From Trissonchulus latispiculum (lineage: Eukaryota; Nematoda; Enoplea; Enoplida; Ironidae): DNA of 64,000 nucleotides. The stretch lies in contig JASAND010024069.1 in the NCBI GenBank assembly GCA_030248195.1, forward strand, positions 62,001-126,000. The letters are read 5' to 3'. The stretch's first letter is position 1, and each line of letters starts with the position of its first letter. The position numbers and the translations under genes were made by a program. The notes under the pieces are model-generated. The model worked only from the letters and a program-made list of their open reading frames with translations, had not been told where the DNA came from and did no database searches. Positions 1-11,217 of this stretch are shown here, piece after piece.

Positions 1-1
1 T

Positions 2-2914
2 CAAAACCATGTCCACAACTTTTGCTTCCATCACGACTACTACCTCCAAACCACTTCCACCACGGCTGGCACCACAACTAGTACTTCTAGTATCACTACT
101 TCCACCTCGGTTACTTCCACTGCGACTGCATCCATTACCAATTCTACCACGATTACACAAACAAAAACGACGTCCTTCATGAGCAGGTCCTCCGTAACCA
201 CGACCATGCCCACCGCGCAATCTTTCCTGACTGCTTCCAATATGACCACTTCTGCCACATCTGCTACGACAAACACGTCTACTATGACAACAACAACAAC
301 AGCATCCATTACAATCACTGTAAATACAAACACTTCCTCTCCGACCACGTCCACTTCTACGTCCACTGCAACCAAGTCCACGTCCACCCCCACTACTTCG
401 TCCACTTCTACAACGTGCACATCCACTTCCGCGTCTCCTTGCACCCTGACCAGCTTCATTTCTACTTCCAGTCCGACCGCGTCAACATCCACTTCAACAC
501 AGACCACGCCCACTTCCACTTCCCTTCCTACCACTTCCACTTCCATTTCCCTCCCTACCACGTTCACTTCCGTTCCTAGCACGTCCACTTCCAGTTCGCT
601 TCCTACCACGTCCACTTCCATTTCCCTCCCTACCACGTTCACTTCCGTTCCTAGCACGTCCACTTACACTTCCCTTCCTACCACGTCCACTTCCATTTCC
701 CTCCCTACCACGTTCACTTCCGTTCCTACCACGTCCACTTCCATTTCCCTCCCTACCACGTTCACTTCCGTTCCTAGCACGTCCACTTACACTTCCCTTC
801 CTACCACGTCCACTTCCAGTTCCCTTCCTACCACGTCCACTTCCATTTCCCTCCCTACCACGTTCACTTCCGTTCCTAGCACGTCCACTACCACTTCCCT
901 TCCTACCACATCCACTTCCACTTCCCTTCCTACCACGTCCACTTCCATTTCCCTCCCTACCACGTTCACTTCCGTTCCTAGCACGTCTACTTACACTTCC
1001 CTTCCTACCACGTCCACTTCCATTTCCCTCCCTACCACGTTCACTTCCGTTCCTAGCACGTCCACTTCCACTTCCCTTCCTACCACGTCCACTTCCATTT
1101 ACCTCCCTAAAACGTTTATTTCTGTTCCTAGCACGTCCACTTCCAGTTCCCTTCCTACCACATCAACTTTCACTTCCCTTCCTACCACGTTCACTTCCAT
1201 TTCCTTTACTACATCATTCTCTTCCACTTCACTCCCCACCACATCCACTTCCACGTCCCTTCCTACCACGTTTACTACCACTTCCCTTCCTACCACGTCC
1301 ACTTCCACTTCCCTTCCTACCACGTTCACATCCACTTCCCTTCCTACCACATCCACTTCCACGTCCCTTCCTACCACATTCACTACCACTTCCCTTCCTA
1401 CTACGTTCACTACCACTTCCCTTCCTACCACGTTCACTTCCACTTCCCTTCCTACCATGTTCACATCCACTTCCCTTCCTACAACGTCCACTTCCATTTG
1501 CTTTCCTACAACATCCACTTCCACGTCCCTTCCTACAACGTTCACTTCCACTTCCCTTCCTACCACATCCACTTCTACGTCCCTTCCTACCCCATCCACT
1601 TCCACTTCCGTTCCTAACACGTCCACTCCCACTTCCCTACTTACCACGTTCACTTCCACTTCCCTTCCTACCACATCCACTTCCACGTCCCTTCCTACCA
1701 CATTCACTACCACTTCCCTTCCTACTACGTTCACTACCACTTCCCTTCCTACCACGTTCACTTCCACTTCCCTTCCTACCATGTCCACTTCCACTTCCCT
1801 TCCTACCACGTTCACTTCCACTTCCCTTCCTACCACGTTCACTTCCACTTCCCTTCCTACCATGTCCACTTCCACTTCCCTTCCTTCCACGCTCACTTCC
1901 ACTGCCCTTCCTACCACGTTCACTTCCACTTCCCTTCCTACCATGTTCACATCCACTTCCCTTCCTACCACGTCCACTTCCATTTGCTTTCCTACAACAT
2001 CCACTTCCACGTCCCTTCCTACAACGTTCACTTCCACTTCCCTTCCTACCACATCCACTTCCACTGCCGTTCCTAACACGTCGACTCCCACTTCCCTACT
2101 TACCAAGTTCACTTCCACTTCCCTTTCTACCATATCCACTTCCACTTCCCTTCCTTCCACGCTCACTTCCACTGCCCTTCCTACCACATCCACTTCCACT
2201 TCCCTTCCTACCATGTTCACATCCACTTCCCTTCCTACCACGTTCACTTCCACTTCCCTTCCTACCACGTTCACTTCCACTTCCCTTTCTACCATATCCA
2301 CTTCCACTTCCCTTCCTTCCACGCTCACTTCCACTGCCCTTCCTACCACGTTCACTTCCACTTCCCTTCCTACCATGTTCACATCCACTTCCCTTCCTAC
2401 CACGTCCACTTCCATTTGCTTTCCTACAACATCCACTTCCACGTCCCTTCCTACAACGTTCACTTCCACTTCCCTTCCTACCACATCCACTTCCACTGCC
2501 GTTCCTAACACGTCGACTCCCACTTCCCTACTTACCAAGTTCACTTCCACTTCCCTTTCTACCATATCCACTTCCACTTCCCTTCCTTCCACGCTCACTT
2601 CCACTGCCCTTCCTACCACATCCACTTCCACTTTCCTACCTACCAAGTTCACTTCCACTTCCCTTCCTACCACACCTATTTCTACGCCCCATCCCACCAC
2701 GTCCGTTACAACTAACACCGCATTGAACTCCAAATCAACCGTTGAATCAGACCCAAAACGCTTAGCCACAATCACCACCACTTCAGTCATCGTCAATCCA
2801 ATAACGACGTATTCAGTGCTGACACATAAACAAGAAATGTCGGATCTAGAACTAATACAGCCCCACATGTTAGCAGACACAACAATTGGGATAACTCCAG
2901 GTGGGCATTGCTAG
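2..2914 (+). CDS. Ser/Thr/Pro-rich mucin-like protein, 5' partial
   Basis: One reading frame stays open from base 2 to a TAG at 2912-2914, so the true start lies left of the window; the first in-frame ATG seen is at 179. From about residue 25 the product is almost only Thr, Ser and Pro, in 9-residue units of the type TSTSLPTTF. This composition is typical of heavily O-glycosylated mucin-like extracellular stalks; that role is inferred. The last ~60 residues (after 2715) leave the repeat and have normal composition. CCAG/GTGGGC at 2897-2906 could be a splice donor, so the TAG may not be the real end. No signal peptide, membrane segment or named domain is visible here. The opposite strand is also largely open because the 27-bp unit avoids stops on both strands. 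Confidence 0.6.
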   Translation, partial: QNHVHNFCFHHDYYLQTTSTTAGTTTSTSSITTSTSVTSTATASITNSTTITQTKTTSFMSRSSVTTTMPTAQSFLTASNMTTSATSATTNTSTMTTTTTASITITVNTNTSSPTTSTSTSTATKSTSTPTTSSTSTTCTSTSASPCTLTSFISTSSPTASTSTSTQTTPTSTSLPTTSTSISLPTTFTSVPSTSTSSSLPTTSTSISLPTTFTSVPSTSTYTSLPTTSTSISLPTTFTSVPTTSTSISLPTTFTSVPSTSTYTSLPTTSTSSSLPTTSTSISLPTTFTSVPSTSTTTSLPTTSTSTSLPTTSTSISLPTTFTSVPSTSTYTSLPTTSTSISLPTTFTSVPSTSTSTSLPTTSTSIYLPKTFISVPSTSTSSSLPTTSTFTSLPTTFTSISFTTSFSSTSLPTTSTSTSLPTTFTTTSLPTTSTSTSLPTTFTSTSLPTTSTSTSLPTTFTTTSLPTTFTTTSLPTTFTSTSLPTMFTSTSLPTTSTSICFPTTSTSTSLPTTFTSTSLPTTSTSTSLPTPSTSTSVPNTSTPTSLLTTFTSTSLPTTSTSTSLPTTFTTTSLPTTFTTTSLPTTFTSTSLPTMSTSTSLPTTFTSTSLPTTFTSTSLPTMSTSTSLPSTLTSTALPTTFTSTSLPTMFTSTSLPTTSTSICFPTTSTSTSLPTTFTSTSLPTTSTSTAVPNTSTPTSLLTKFTSTSLSTISTSTSLPSTLTSTALPTTSTSTSLPTMFTSTSLPTTFTSTSLPTTFTSTSLSTISTSTSLPSTLTSTALPTTFTSTSLPTMFTSTSLPTTSTSICFPTTSTSTSLPTTFTSTSLPTTSTSTAVPNTSTPTSLLTKFTSTSLSTISTSTSLPSTLTSTALPTTSTSTFLPTKFTSTSLPTTPISTPHPTTSVTTNTALNSKSTVESDPKRLATITTTSVIVNPITTYSVLTHKQEMSDLELIQPHMLADTTIGITPGGHC
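510..2690. repeat. 27-bp coding minisatellite with 432-bp higher-order unit
   Basis: A tandem array of a 27-bp unit encodes nine residues per unit. The left part (to ~1190) uses variants with Ile, Val-Pro-Ser and Tyr. The right part contains a higher-order duplication: the segment with the rare SICFPTTST unit at about 1980 recurs at about 2412, an offset of 432 bp, exactly 16 units. This points to recent unequal exchange, so copy number is likely polymorphic and may be collapsed or expanded in an assembly. Confidence 0.85.
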
Positions 2915-3388
2915 TCATTATAAAATATTGCGCAATATGCACTTTGCGCAAGATATAATAGTGCCTGTTGCAATCTACCATGGTTTAATTTACTGAGCAT
3001 TTAAAAACACAATGGCATGGAAGAACTAAAATTGTGAGAATGATGTTCTCAACAATAAGGTGCTGGAGTATATTTGAGGAAATGTCCTTTTAAACAATGC
3101 TTTTGGTTCTATGGCAAATCTTTTCAAAAGGGCGAACTAATTTTGGTGTGGTTAGCTTTGCTTTAGAGATTTACTATTTTTGATAAATACTTTTGGCTGA
3201 CGAATATTTTTCTAAGTTACAACTTGCAACTTGCCTTTGTTGAATTGTTTCCTGGAAACAAAACTACCATCACTTACTCACTCATTATCTAGGTTTTGGA
3301 TCTTTTCAAATGTGATATCCACTAATAGTGGAAATGTGTTATAACAGTAACAGTATGTGTTATAACAGTACTTCTGCTGTGTTTTCAG

Positions 3389-6300
3389 CTCAGTCGAAGT
3401 TTTGGGTTGAAGCAGTTGACGAACTGGTTGAACTTCTGCGCAAAGTAAGCCAAGTTCTGGCGGCTTGTGTCTTAAAAAATAGGAAAATACTTTGCCTGTT
3501 TTGAACAATCAATGCAGGCAAATATAACCTACCTACAACAAAAACAGTTTTTCGGTTAGTATGAAGTAACCGTATACACGCCAGAAAAGATGGGTTAAAA
3601 GGAATTTTCCTCCTACTGATAATTAAAAAATATAAACGTTGTAAATGCTAGCTTCGAATCTGCACTCAAAATTTGGTTGTATCGCTTTTTGTTCAGATTA
3701 AAGTGACAAACTGATGAGACGGACAGGTGCTTGTTTTTGGTGTCTACGGTATGCAAACTGTAGAAAATTAATATGTTTTAGCCTGAATTTATCGAATCTA
3801 ATCAAGTTCAAGAAAAGCCAAATGAGAGAAGTCTACAAGCAAACTTCCGCGACCTACTGTCATTACTTGGCGGTGCTGTTTCAGAGAGTGAAAGAATTGC
3901 TGCTGGCTACAGTTTATCTGAATTTTTAATTGATTGCAAATACTCTAGCCGACTTGGAAACTGTGAAAAGTATGAAATTTTGTTATGATTAATTGCTCTA
4001 ACGCAAACAGTCCAACAGTCAAACAGCCAAACAGCAAACTGTTAAGACTTACTGCTACTAAATCTAAATATCGGTCAACCATGCACACTTTTGCAATAAG
4101 ATAAGCTTCATTCCACAACAATACTATATTTCGATATAAGCCATTCGCTGCAACAGGCTGATTATCATTAAGTTAACCTCATCTCCCTGGTCCTGTGCAG
4201 TATTGTAATCTCATAGAGCAGTTTGACAGAGAGTTTAATAAGGTCGATACAAGGTAATGGTTTATGTCGTCTGAGAAGTTTTATACCATTTTTAAGGTTT
4301 TGTCAACTAGTATAGCTGTTGCAGTTTATTTATGAGTTGAACAGATTAGAGAGAGATTTCTGTTGGATCCTACCCTGCACCACTGCATAGACTAAATGGA
4401 ACAATTAAGAAACTAGTTACATGTTTAGTATTTTCTAACAGAGACAAATACCAACAAAATTTCCTATCTAAAACATTCTCGGTTTTGCATTTTCACTCTT
4501 GTTAGGCCATTCCAACGAGCTCCTAGTTTTAAGCTAAATTCATTGAATTATTGCGAATTTTTTTATTATATTTTTCATCAATTTTGTATATTTCGCTTTA
4601 GTATAGCCAAATTCGTCTCGGTAATGAAAAGGTTGCGACTTAAAACTAATAAACTGATCTAAAGTTATTCCATTTAGACGGCAAACTGTGCAATTGATAG
4701 TATTTACTGTCAATACGCAGACAATTCAGCTGAAGCTGTTTTTCTCCATGTCTTGAGATGAAAATTATTAATAAATCGATAGGACTAATTTCCGCTTCCA
4801 TGGTCCAACCAAAAACCAAACCAATATAGACGTAAGCTGTGTGGTTCTCCAAGGTGAAAATCTTTTGACGGAGGTTAAATATATTTTTATTTCAGTGATA
4901 AAGTCGATAAAGTAATTAGCGATAAAGTAGAAGGCGCAAGTTTTTTCAACTTCATGTGTTTGCTGCTTATTCATTATCATGCATTAGAAGGAATTGTTTA
5001 GGATATTCACGTCCTTGATAAACAGTGTCAAGTATGGTAATTGCTTTGTTACTCACAACACATCCATAAGATCTCACCTTCCTGTCGATGGTATTGGCGC
5101 CAGATCAGGTAGGACTTGAATGATAAGCTAGCTGATATTATGTTATGTTGATAACGCTTCTTTTTGAGTTTTAGAAGTGTAATTATGGCGTTTTTATTTG
5201 AAGTTAGGGAAGTTATCTGGATTCAAAGAGTGAAAAGTACGCAGTTAATTCAATGTTGACGTTGAGGTATTCACCGAGCGATGTATTGTAGGCAACTAGA
5301 ATCGGATTCAACTGAAACCAGACCAGAGGACATATGACCTGATTTTTTCTTCCTCTTAGGGTTGCGAGCCCTTGTGAATATCAGCCATGAAGAGTATTTG
5401 AAGCAAATAGATTCTCAAGGTGCAATAATATCCTTAAGACAACCCGCTGAAATCAGTCACGTTCAACTGTCGGATGCTATACATATCCTTCCAGGACGTC
5501 ACATCCAAGTTTCGATTAAAAGTGTAAAATCAGCAATAATAGTTTCCACTGTCATGTCTTATGTATTCTGTCTCACTCTGGCTACGCAGGTTTTGTGTAC
5601 GATCAAAGAAATCAGCGTGCGCCAGCTGTGAAAGCAATGTAAACTTCTATTATTATGCATTGAACCTTTGCTGAACATCTGTAGATACTACGGTCAGTAT
5701 AACTGAAATTGTGTCCTTATGTAAGGACTTACTATTTAAAATACTCACCTGCAAATAGTAGTGATACTATGAAGCTAGACAGTTATATATGGAAAAATAA
5801 AATTAATCGTGTCAATATTGCTAAGTTTTCAAAATGGTGTAAAAATGAAAAAATAGAAGATTCTATTTCAAGTTTCAATCATTGTTTCTAAGTATGTCGG
5901 TGCAGGCCGTGATTTGTCAACAATGCAAGTCAGTTTATATGGTACTATCAAAAATGAAAAAATAGAAGAGTCTATTTCAAGTTTCAATCATTGTTTCTAA
6001 GTATGTCGGTACAGGCCGTGATTTGTCAACAATGCAAGTCCGTTTATATGATACTATCACGAGTACATAGTACATAAGATGACAATAGTCATACGCTATG
6101 TATTATCAGCTCTCTATATCCGATGCGCGCTATCAGCAGACCCTCCCAAAACTGTCAAAGAAATTCGCCCGCTGTGCTTGCACGCAACAGACACACTTTG
6201 TACCAACTGACTAGTTGTACTTTCGAGCGTGCAAGCATATTGTTCGAATCTGATTTGATAAGGGGGGGCTGATTTATGGGGTGGAAGCCGATGGCGTGCA

Positions 6301-9300
6301 GAGGATGTAGCGAGCTCATAATACAAAGCGTATGAAGCTTGTCATACTCTTATGTACTATGTACCCTTGGCACTATAAATAAGATCGAATGTCATGAAGA
6401 CATGTAAACATGTTATACTGGCAATCAGCTTTCAGGGCCATATCATTACTTTGCCTGAACCGAAAGATCGCTGTACACCTTCAGCTGATTATATCAAACC
6501 ATATTACTACGGACACGACTACAACGTTGAGGCTAGTTCTATGCACAGATTAACGTGGGCCATGTATCAGGGAATGTACTCGTGGGGTTTCATTTTCAGA
6601 AGGCTTGTAGTTTGCATGGAAACTATGTAATTATTCAAACGCAGGACTTGAATTTACAATATTGTATTTCAATAATTAATTGATATCTGGAAATGCAGTT
6701 GATGCTTACATCGCTTAGATGCTTAGATGCTCAGATTAGCTGCTGTCTTTTATTGTTGTACTTTTATATGCTTTGAAACACTGTAACGAGCCTTTGCTTT
6801 ATTTGGACGTAGTGTTTTGTCGGCACTACAACTAAGCTTACTTTTAACAGTAACTATAGAAAGCTGTTCGATGAATAATTGTTGTTTCAGGCATGCATAT
6901 TAAGTACTGTACAGGACCACTACGTTCAAAAATGTGGATGCGCAAATCCCAACTACGCAAAACATGCCAGCACAAAGATTTGTTCAGATGTAAAGGGAAG
7001 TAAGTAATGCACATAAATGATACAAGTGGAGAAAACTTATAACTACCGAAGATGTATTTACGAACCTACTTTTCTAGTACTAGTCCATGAAGTCAACAGT
7101 AATCACTAGTCAACAAAAATTATGGAAGCGCTGTACTTACACCCTTATGAAAGCATATAGCTGATTATGAAACCATCTAGCCATTCATCATACACCGCTT
7201 CATTTATATACTTGGACGCTCTGGCATGCTAGCCCTGCCAACAAGAGTATCTGGAACGACTGCACCTGCAAACGTATCAGTCCAGATCTGAGCTTAGTAT
7301 TCTCGTCTCAGCTAAGAGTAACTCCTAATCTAGGAAGTAAACTTCCCTGTGTTTAGCCATCGGCATTCTCATTCATCCCCCTGGGGAAGCCAAGGTCCTG
7401 AAGCTCTTTCATTAAGGCGATCACGTTTCTTAGCTGCAGTTAGCCGACTTTAAATTTTCCTTACTCAAAACTACAACACTGACAGTGCCATGTGATATAA
7501 GTGTGATATATGTTTTGCTTTTCTTAGGGCGCTGTTTTTCTGATTTGAAATTTAACAAGTATCAGCGTTTGTGGCCACAATTTGCTATTTTTTTAAAAAA
7601 TTCCGCTTCTGCCTCTAACCTCATTATTTGTATATAGCTTGAATCGTTTGTAGTTGCATGCCTTTTGAATTCCACTGAAGGTGTCGTCAAAAACCATTCA
7701 ACGTTCACTCACTGCAGAGAACCGTGCCAGTATGTATCAAATGCATGCTTTTATCATCTGATAGCATTCTTTGTCATAAAATATATTTAAAACTAAACGG
7801 ATTCACCTTTTCACACATGAAAGTTGTTTTACAGAAATATGTGCAATTCAACTTCCCAAAGTTCCCTAGACCTCACTTTTGCATTATTCAACAATAAAGT
7901 CAGTAATGAAAATAACAGATGAATAATGGGATGTTTTCGTAAATATTCGATTATTTGATTCGGTTGATATCGGACTTAATAATATTTCCTAAGTCGAATT
8001 TAAGATATTCAATTTTAGACACATCATCTATCATCGCACAACAACATTTTCATTATATCCTTCTCTTCATAACGAGGTTACAGTTTATGTTATTTGTTAC
8101 GCAAACCGGAAGTTCAAACCAGTGAAGGAACAATGCTTGCACGATTTATTAGAAATGCAATCACTCAATTACTTATAAATTTAAATTAAAATTCTATCAA
8201 AATATATTGCTACCGAAAAATGACATTTCAACACTCACTGCAACTTTTCAAATGTAGTTACATGATGGCTGAACTATCATACTTGAAGTTTATAGGCATA
8301 TGTGGTTACTATTGATTTGTTTCAGCTGTTGACTTTTATTATAACACAAAGTTGTAAAAATAATAAAGAAGTAATGAAAAACGCCTGCTGCAGTCACTAA
8401 GGCCGGCCGAAGCCTTAGTTCGAAACAGAAGAGAGCCAGTGAGCGCGGTGAGCGCTCTTACCCAGTGATCCACGGGGTACTGGATTTCTCTTTCTGTGCA
8501 TAAAGCTGTCAGAGAGGCTTTGATAAAACCTTGTCTGGCTGTATTACAGCACAGATAAAGGCGAGCTGACAGCCTTACTGGGACAACCCGGCAGGAGCTC
8601 CAGGTAATAGTTCTCACTGGGTGAGTGCGCTCACTGCGGCCATTGACTCTATCCTGTTTCGGACAAAGGCTTTACCTTAGTCCGCAGCCAGGCGTTTTTC
8701 AGTACTTCTTTATTGTTAATGATTGTATCCTTCGTGGATCCGCCTGCTAGCTCGCGTTTACCTCATTTTCCTGATGTAAAGGTTGTAGAAATAGTCAGAA
8801 TGTGAGTCAGCACAGCGGTACAATTTCGCAGCATTTAATCCTATTTTCAGGTTCCTGCATGTTTGAATTTTAACTGTACGAGTCACATGTAAGTAGTTTT
8901 GTTGGCTTTGACATGTTTTCTTAACCAAATTTCGAACAGTATTATCGGTTTCTCTTGCTTCACTCGCCTTCTTGCTTTCTATTATTTGTTATCAGTATCT
9001 GAAAACTATCTGACCTCATTGCGCGTTTGGTTTTTTAAGGACGTACTCTCTCCTTGACATTTATTACGAAGAACCGGTCATTGTCATCTTCCATGAATCA
9101 CTCAAAGAAAGTGTAAGTAACCGTTTCTTGTTGGCTTAAAATATATGACCCGTGCCACTTAAGACCTAGTAACCTCCAATCCAGTAAGCGAGCGAAGCGA
9201 AATTGGAACCCAAGTTTGCAATACATTAAATTATGGTGAGGATTTAACTGAATTTTGGAAACTCTATTGTATCGTGCAGTAATCATACACGTCCAATGTC

Positions 9301-9567
9301 CAAATTATTCAATCGGTCTGTGCAATCTTGTTAAGAGTGTGTACTCACTTTTATGAAGCGAAGAGGCGATTTTTTGCAGCTAGCTACTACCGTAGATCTG
9401 CGTTGCTGTCTATTTTCACCTACGTTTATTAACAGATATCCAGCATGGTTAGTGATATTGGAAATATGCTTGGAGTTTCATGTGGGATGTCAATTATCGG
9501 TATCATCGAAATATTGAATGCGGTTCTAGACATCAGGAGATGCTCTACTTCTTTAGCAAAACAGTAA
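3389..9567 (+). CDS. DEG/ENaC-family sodium channel subunit (FaNaC/ASIC-like), 5' exon not found
   Basis: Eleven exons were joined by hand: 3389-3444, 3782-3969, 4230-4253, 5026-5108, 5360-5523, 6436-6525, 6891-6999, 7181-7336, 8326-8350, 9040-9112, 9436-9567. All junctions are GT-AG, all phases agree, and together they give 365 codons plus TAA. Family features in order: a pre-finger Cys region with GYSLSEFLIDCKY (residues ~57-69); YGNCF (~92-96); the GLRALVNISHEEYL strand (~117); ILPGRHIQV (~160); LPEPKDRC (~176-183); the Cys-rich block QKCGCANPNY (~213-222); WNDCTCKR (~262-269); LLDIYYEEP before the second membrane helix; and the selectivity filter in VSDIGNMLGVSCGMS with GMS at ~339-341. 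The tail after the helix is short and basic. DEG/ENaC channels are trimeric, amiloride-type Na+ channels gated by peptides, protons or force; the ligand here is unknown. The N-terminus and first membrane helix lie upstream of 3389 and were not identified. Donors GTTGAG (6526) and GTTGTA (8351) are weak. Confidence 0.83.
5841..6058. repeat. 109-bp tandem duplication in channel-gene intron
   Basis: Two nearly identical 109-bp copies (5841-5949 and 5950-6058) lie in the intron between channel exons 5360-5523 and 6436-6525. They differ at only a few bases, so the duplication is recent. No coding role is seen. Confidence 0.9.
8362..8714. mobile_element. 353-bp MITE with ~40-bp TIRs
   Basis: The ends are inverted copies of one another: AATAAAGAAGTA followed by TGAAAAACGCCTG at 8362 and its complement ending at 8714; similarity continues for about 40 bp to CTAAGG. 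The interior is GC-richer than its surroundings and has no credible frame. A target-site duplication was not clear. It lies in the channel-gene intron only 11 bp beyond the donor of the 25-nt exon 8326-8350. Confidence 0.8.
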
Positions 9568-9642
9568 CCCAAAATTTGTGAATACATGACGATATTACAA
9601 ACAATTGTTAGTTTATTTAAGAAAGAAAGTTGTGATAAATGC

Positions 9643-9648
9643 AATAAA
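9643..9648 (+). promoter_or_regulatory. Polyadenylation signal AATAAA of the channel gene
   Basis: AATAAA lies 76 bases after the TAA of the DEG/ENaC gene on the same strand, a usual distance for a short 3' UTR. Confidence 0.6.
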
Positions 9649-9884
9649 ATTGGCTGCTTAGGTCCGTCACGGATTTCGTTAGTTTTCATAGATAATTTAG
9701 CCACATATGTCCTACATTTCAAGCTTAAGTTCTGTGTTGTTTCGTTCAGTTCCCCGTAAGTTACGAGCCTTTCTTAACAAAAACAAGGGTGCTGCAGCAA
9801 AATCAACTCAATTTGGCATGAATTTTGCTATGTCTAAATACCAGAAACTAAAACAATTTTAGGCAGTTCCAATCCTGTTGATTA

Positions 9885-11217
9885 AAGTCTGACCAAAAAA
9901 TGTAGGGAGCGAAATTGTTTTGTTTATACTGAATTACCGGTACATTTTTGCTGCAGCAATGTATATATTTTCTGAACCGTCATGGCATGAACTTTCTTTT
10001 GGTTGAGAAAAATTTTTAAAAAAATTAAAATTCATCAAAATAAGCCGATTTTTTAAGTTTTGAAAGATCAGTAGAAGCCAGGAACTAGCCGTTCGGTGGA
10101 AAATTAGCCCATGTCCCAGACATTTTGAATCCCGAATATCAGCTCATTTCGTCAAAAATTCCGATAGTTATTCAATTTTTTCGATTTTCAAAATCCTTTG
10201 ATCTTTGCCGCTTTTCCAACTTTGACTGGCTCTTATTAGCGACTCACTCAATGCAAAAATTTTTTAATTGGATTTTCAGGACCGCTTACGTGTCAGCTTT
10301 CATGTGATGTATGTGATTTTTCAAAATTTGAAAATTGATTTTTTCGAGAAATACAACTTTTTAACCCAATATTTCGACAATGCGAATCCAGCAAAAGTGG
10401 GTAAAAACAACATTATCATAAAGTTTAATCTGAGCTGAATCCAACGATATAAAGTTTTTGTGGCTACGGCTTAAATTGCCCCAGCAACGAATTTTTAAAC
10501 AATTTCCTACTTCAGCTGATTTCTGACAAGTTGTACTATATTGTGCATTGATTTGCCGCAAATAGTGTAAACTAGCCAAAAACCGGCTAAAAAGCGAAAT
10601 TGTTTAAAAATTCGTTGCAGATGCTATATAAGTTGTAGCCACGAAAACGTTATATCGTTGGATTCAGCTCAGATTAAACTTTATGATAATGTTATTTTTA
10701 CCCACTTTTGCTGCATTCGCATTGTCGAAATATTGGGTTAAAAAGTGGTATTTCTCGAAAAAATCGATTTTCAAATTTTGAAAAACCACATATATCACAA
10801 GAAAGCTGACACGTAAGCGGTCCTGAAAATCCAATTAAAAAAATTTTGCATTGAGTGAGTCGCGAGTAAGAGCCAGTCAAAGTTGGAAAAGCGGCAAAGA
10901 TCAAAGGATTTTGAAAATCGAAAAAATTGAATAACTATCGCAATTTTTGACGAAATGAGCTGATATTCGGGATTCAGAATGTCTGGGACATGGGCTAATT
11001 TTCCACCGAACGGCTAGTTCCTGGCTTCTACTGATCTTTCAAAACTTAAAAAATCGGCTTCTTTTGATGAATTTTAATTTTTTTAAAAATTTTTTCCAAC
11101 CAAAAGAAAGTTCATGCCATGACGGTTCAAAAAATATATACATTGCTGCAGCAAAAGTGTACCGGTAATTCAGTATAAACAAAACAATTTCGCTCCCTAC
11201 ATTTTTTGGCCAGACTT
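9885..11217. mobile_element. 1.33-kb foldback element with 622-bp arms, TA-flanked
   Basis: The left arm (9885-10506) and right arm (10596-11217) are long, near-perfect inverted copies around an 89-bp centre. The outer ends read AAGTCTGACC and complement, each flanked by TA. The same ends and TA flanks bound the 348-bp element at 59380-59727, so this is a family. TA target duplication fits a Tc1/mariner-type insertion; no transposase frame is present, so both copies are non-autonomous. Confidence 0.85.

Noticed and set aside
1099..2880. 593-codon minus-strand frame of VEVDVVGRE repeats
   Set aside because: It is the complement of the 27-bp coding minisatellite; the plus-strand frame is longer, runs through the window edge and has a non-repeat C-terminal part.
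3100..3175. Possible first membrane-segment exon of the channel (FSKGRTNFGVVSF)
   Set aside because: Weak resemblance to the family's F-x-T-HG motif, but no matching splice sites or hydrophobic helix follow.
4201..4253. Longer version of the channel microexon starting after CCTGTGCAG
   Set aside because: Its only open frame does not fit the phase of the preceding exon; the acceptor at 4229 restores phase and gives the right Cys spacing.
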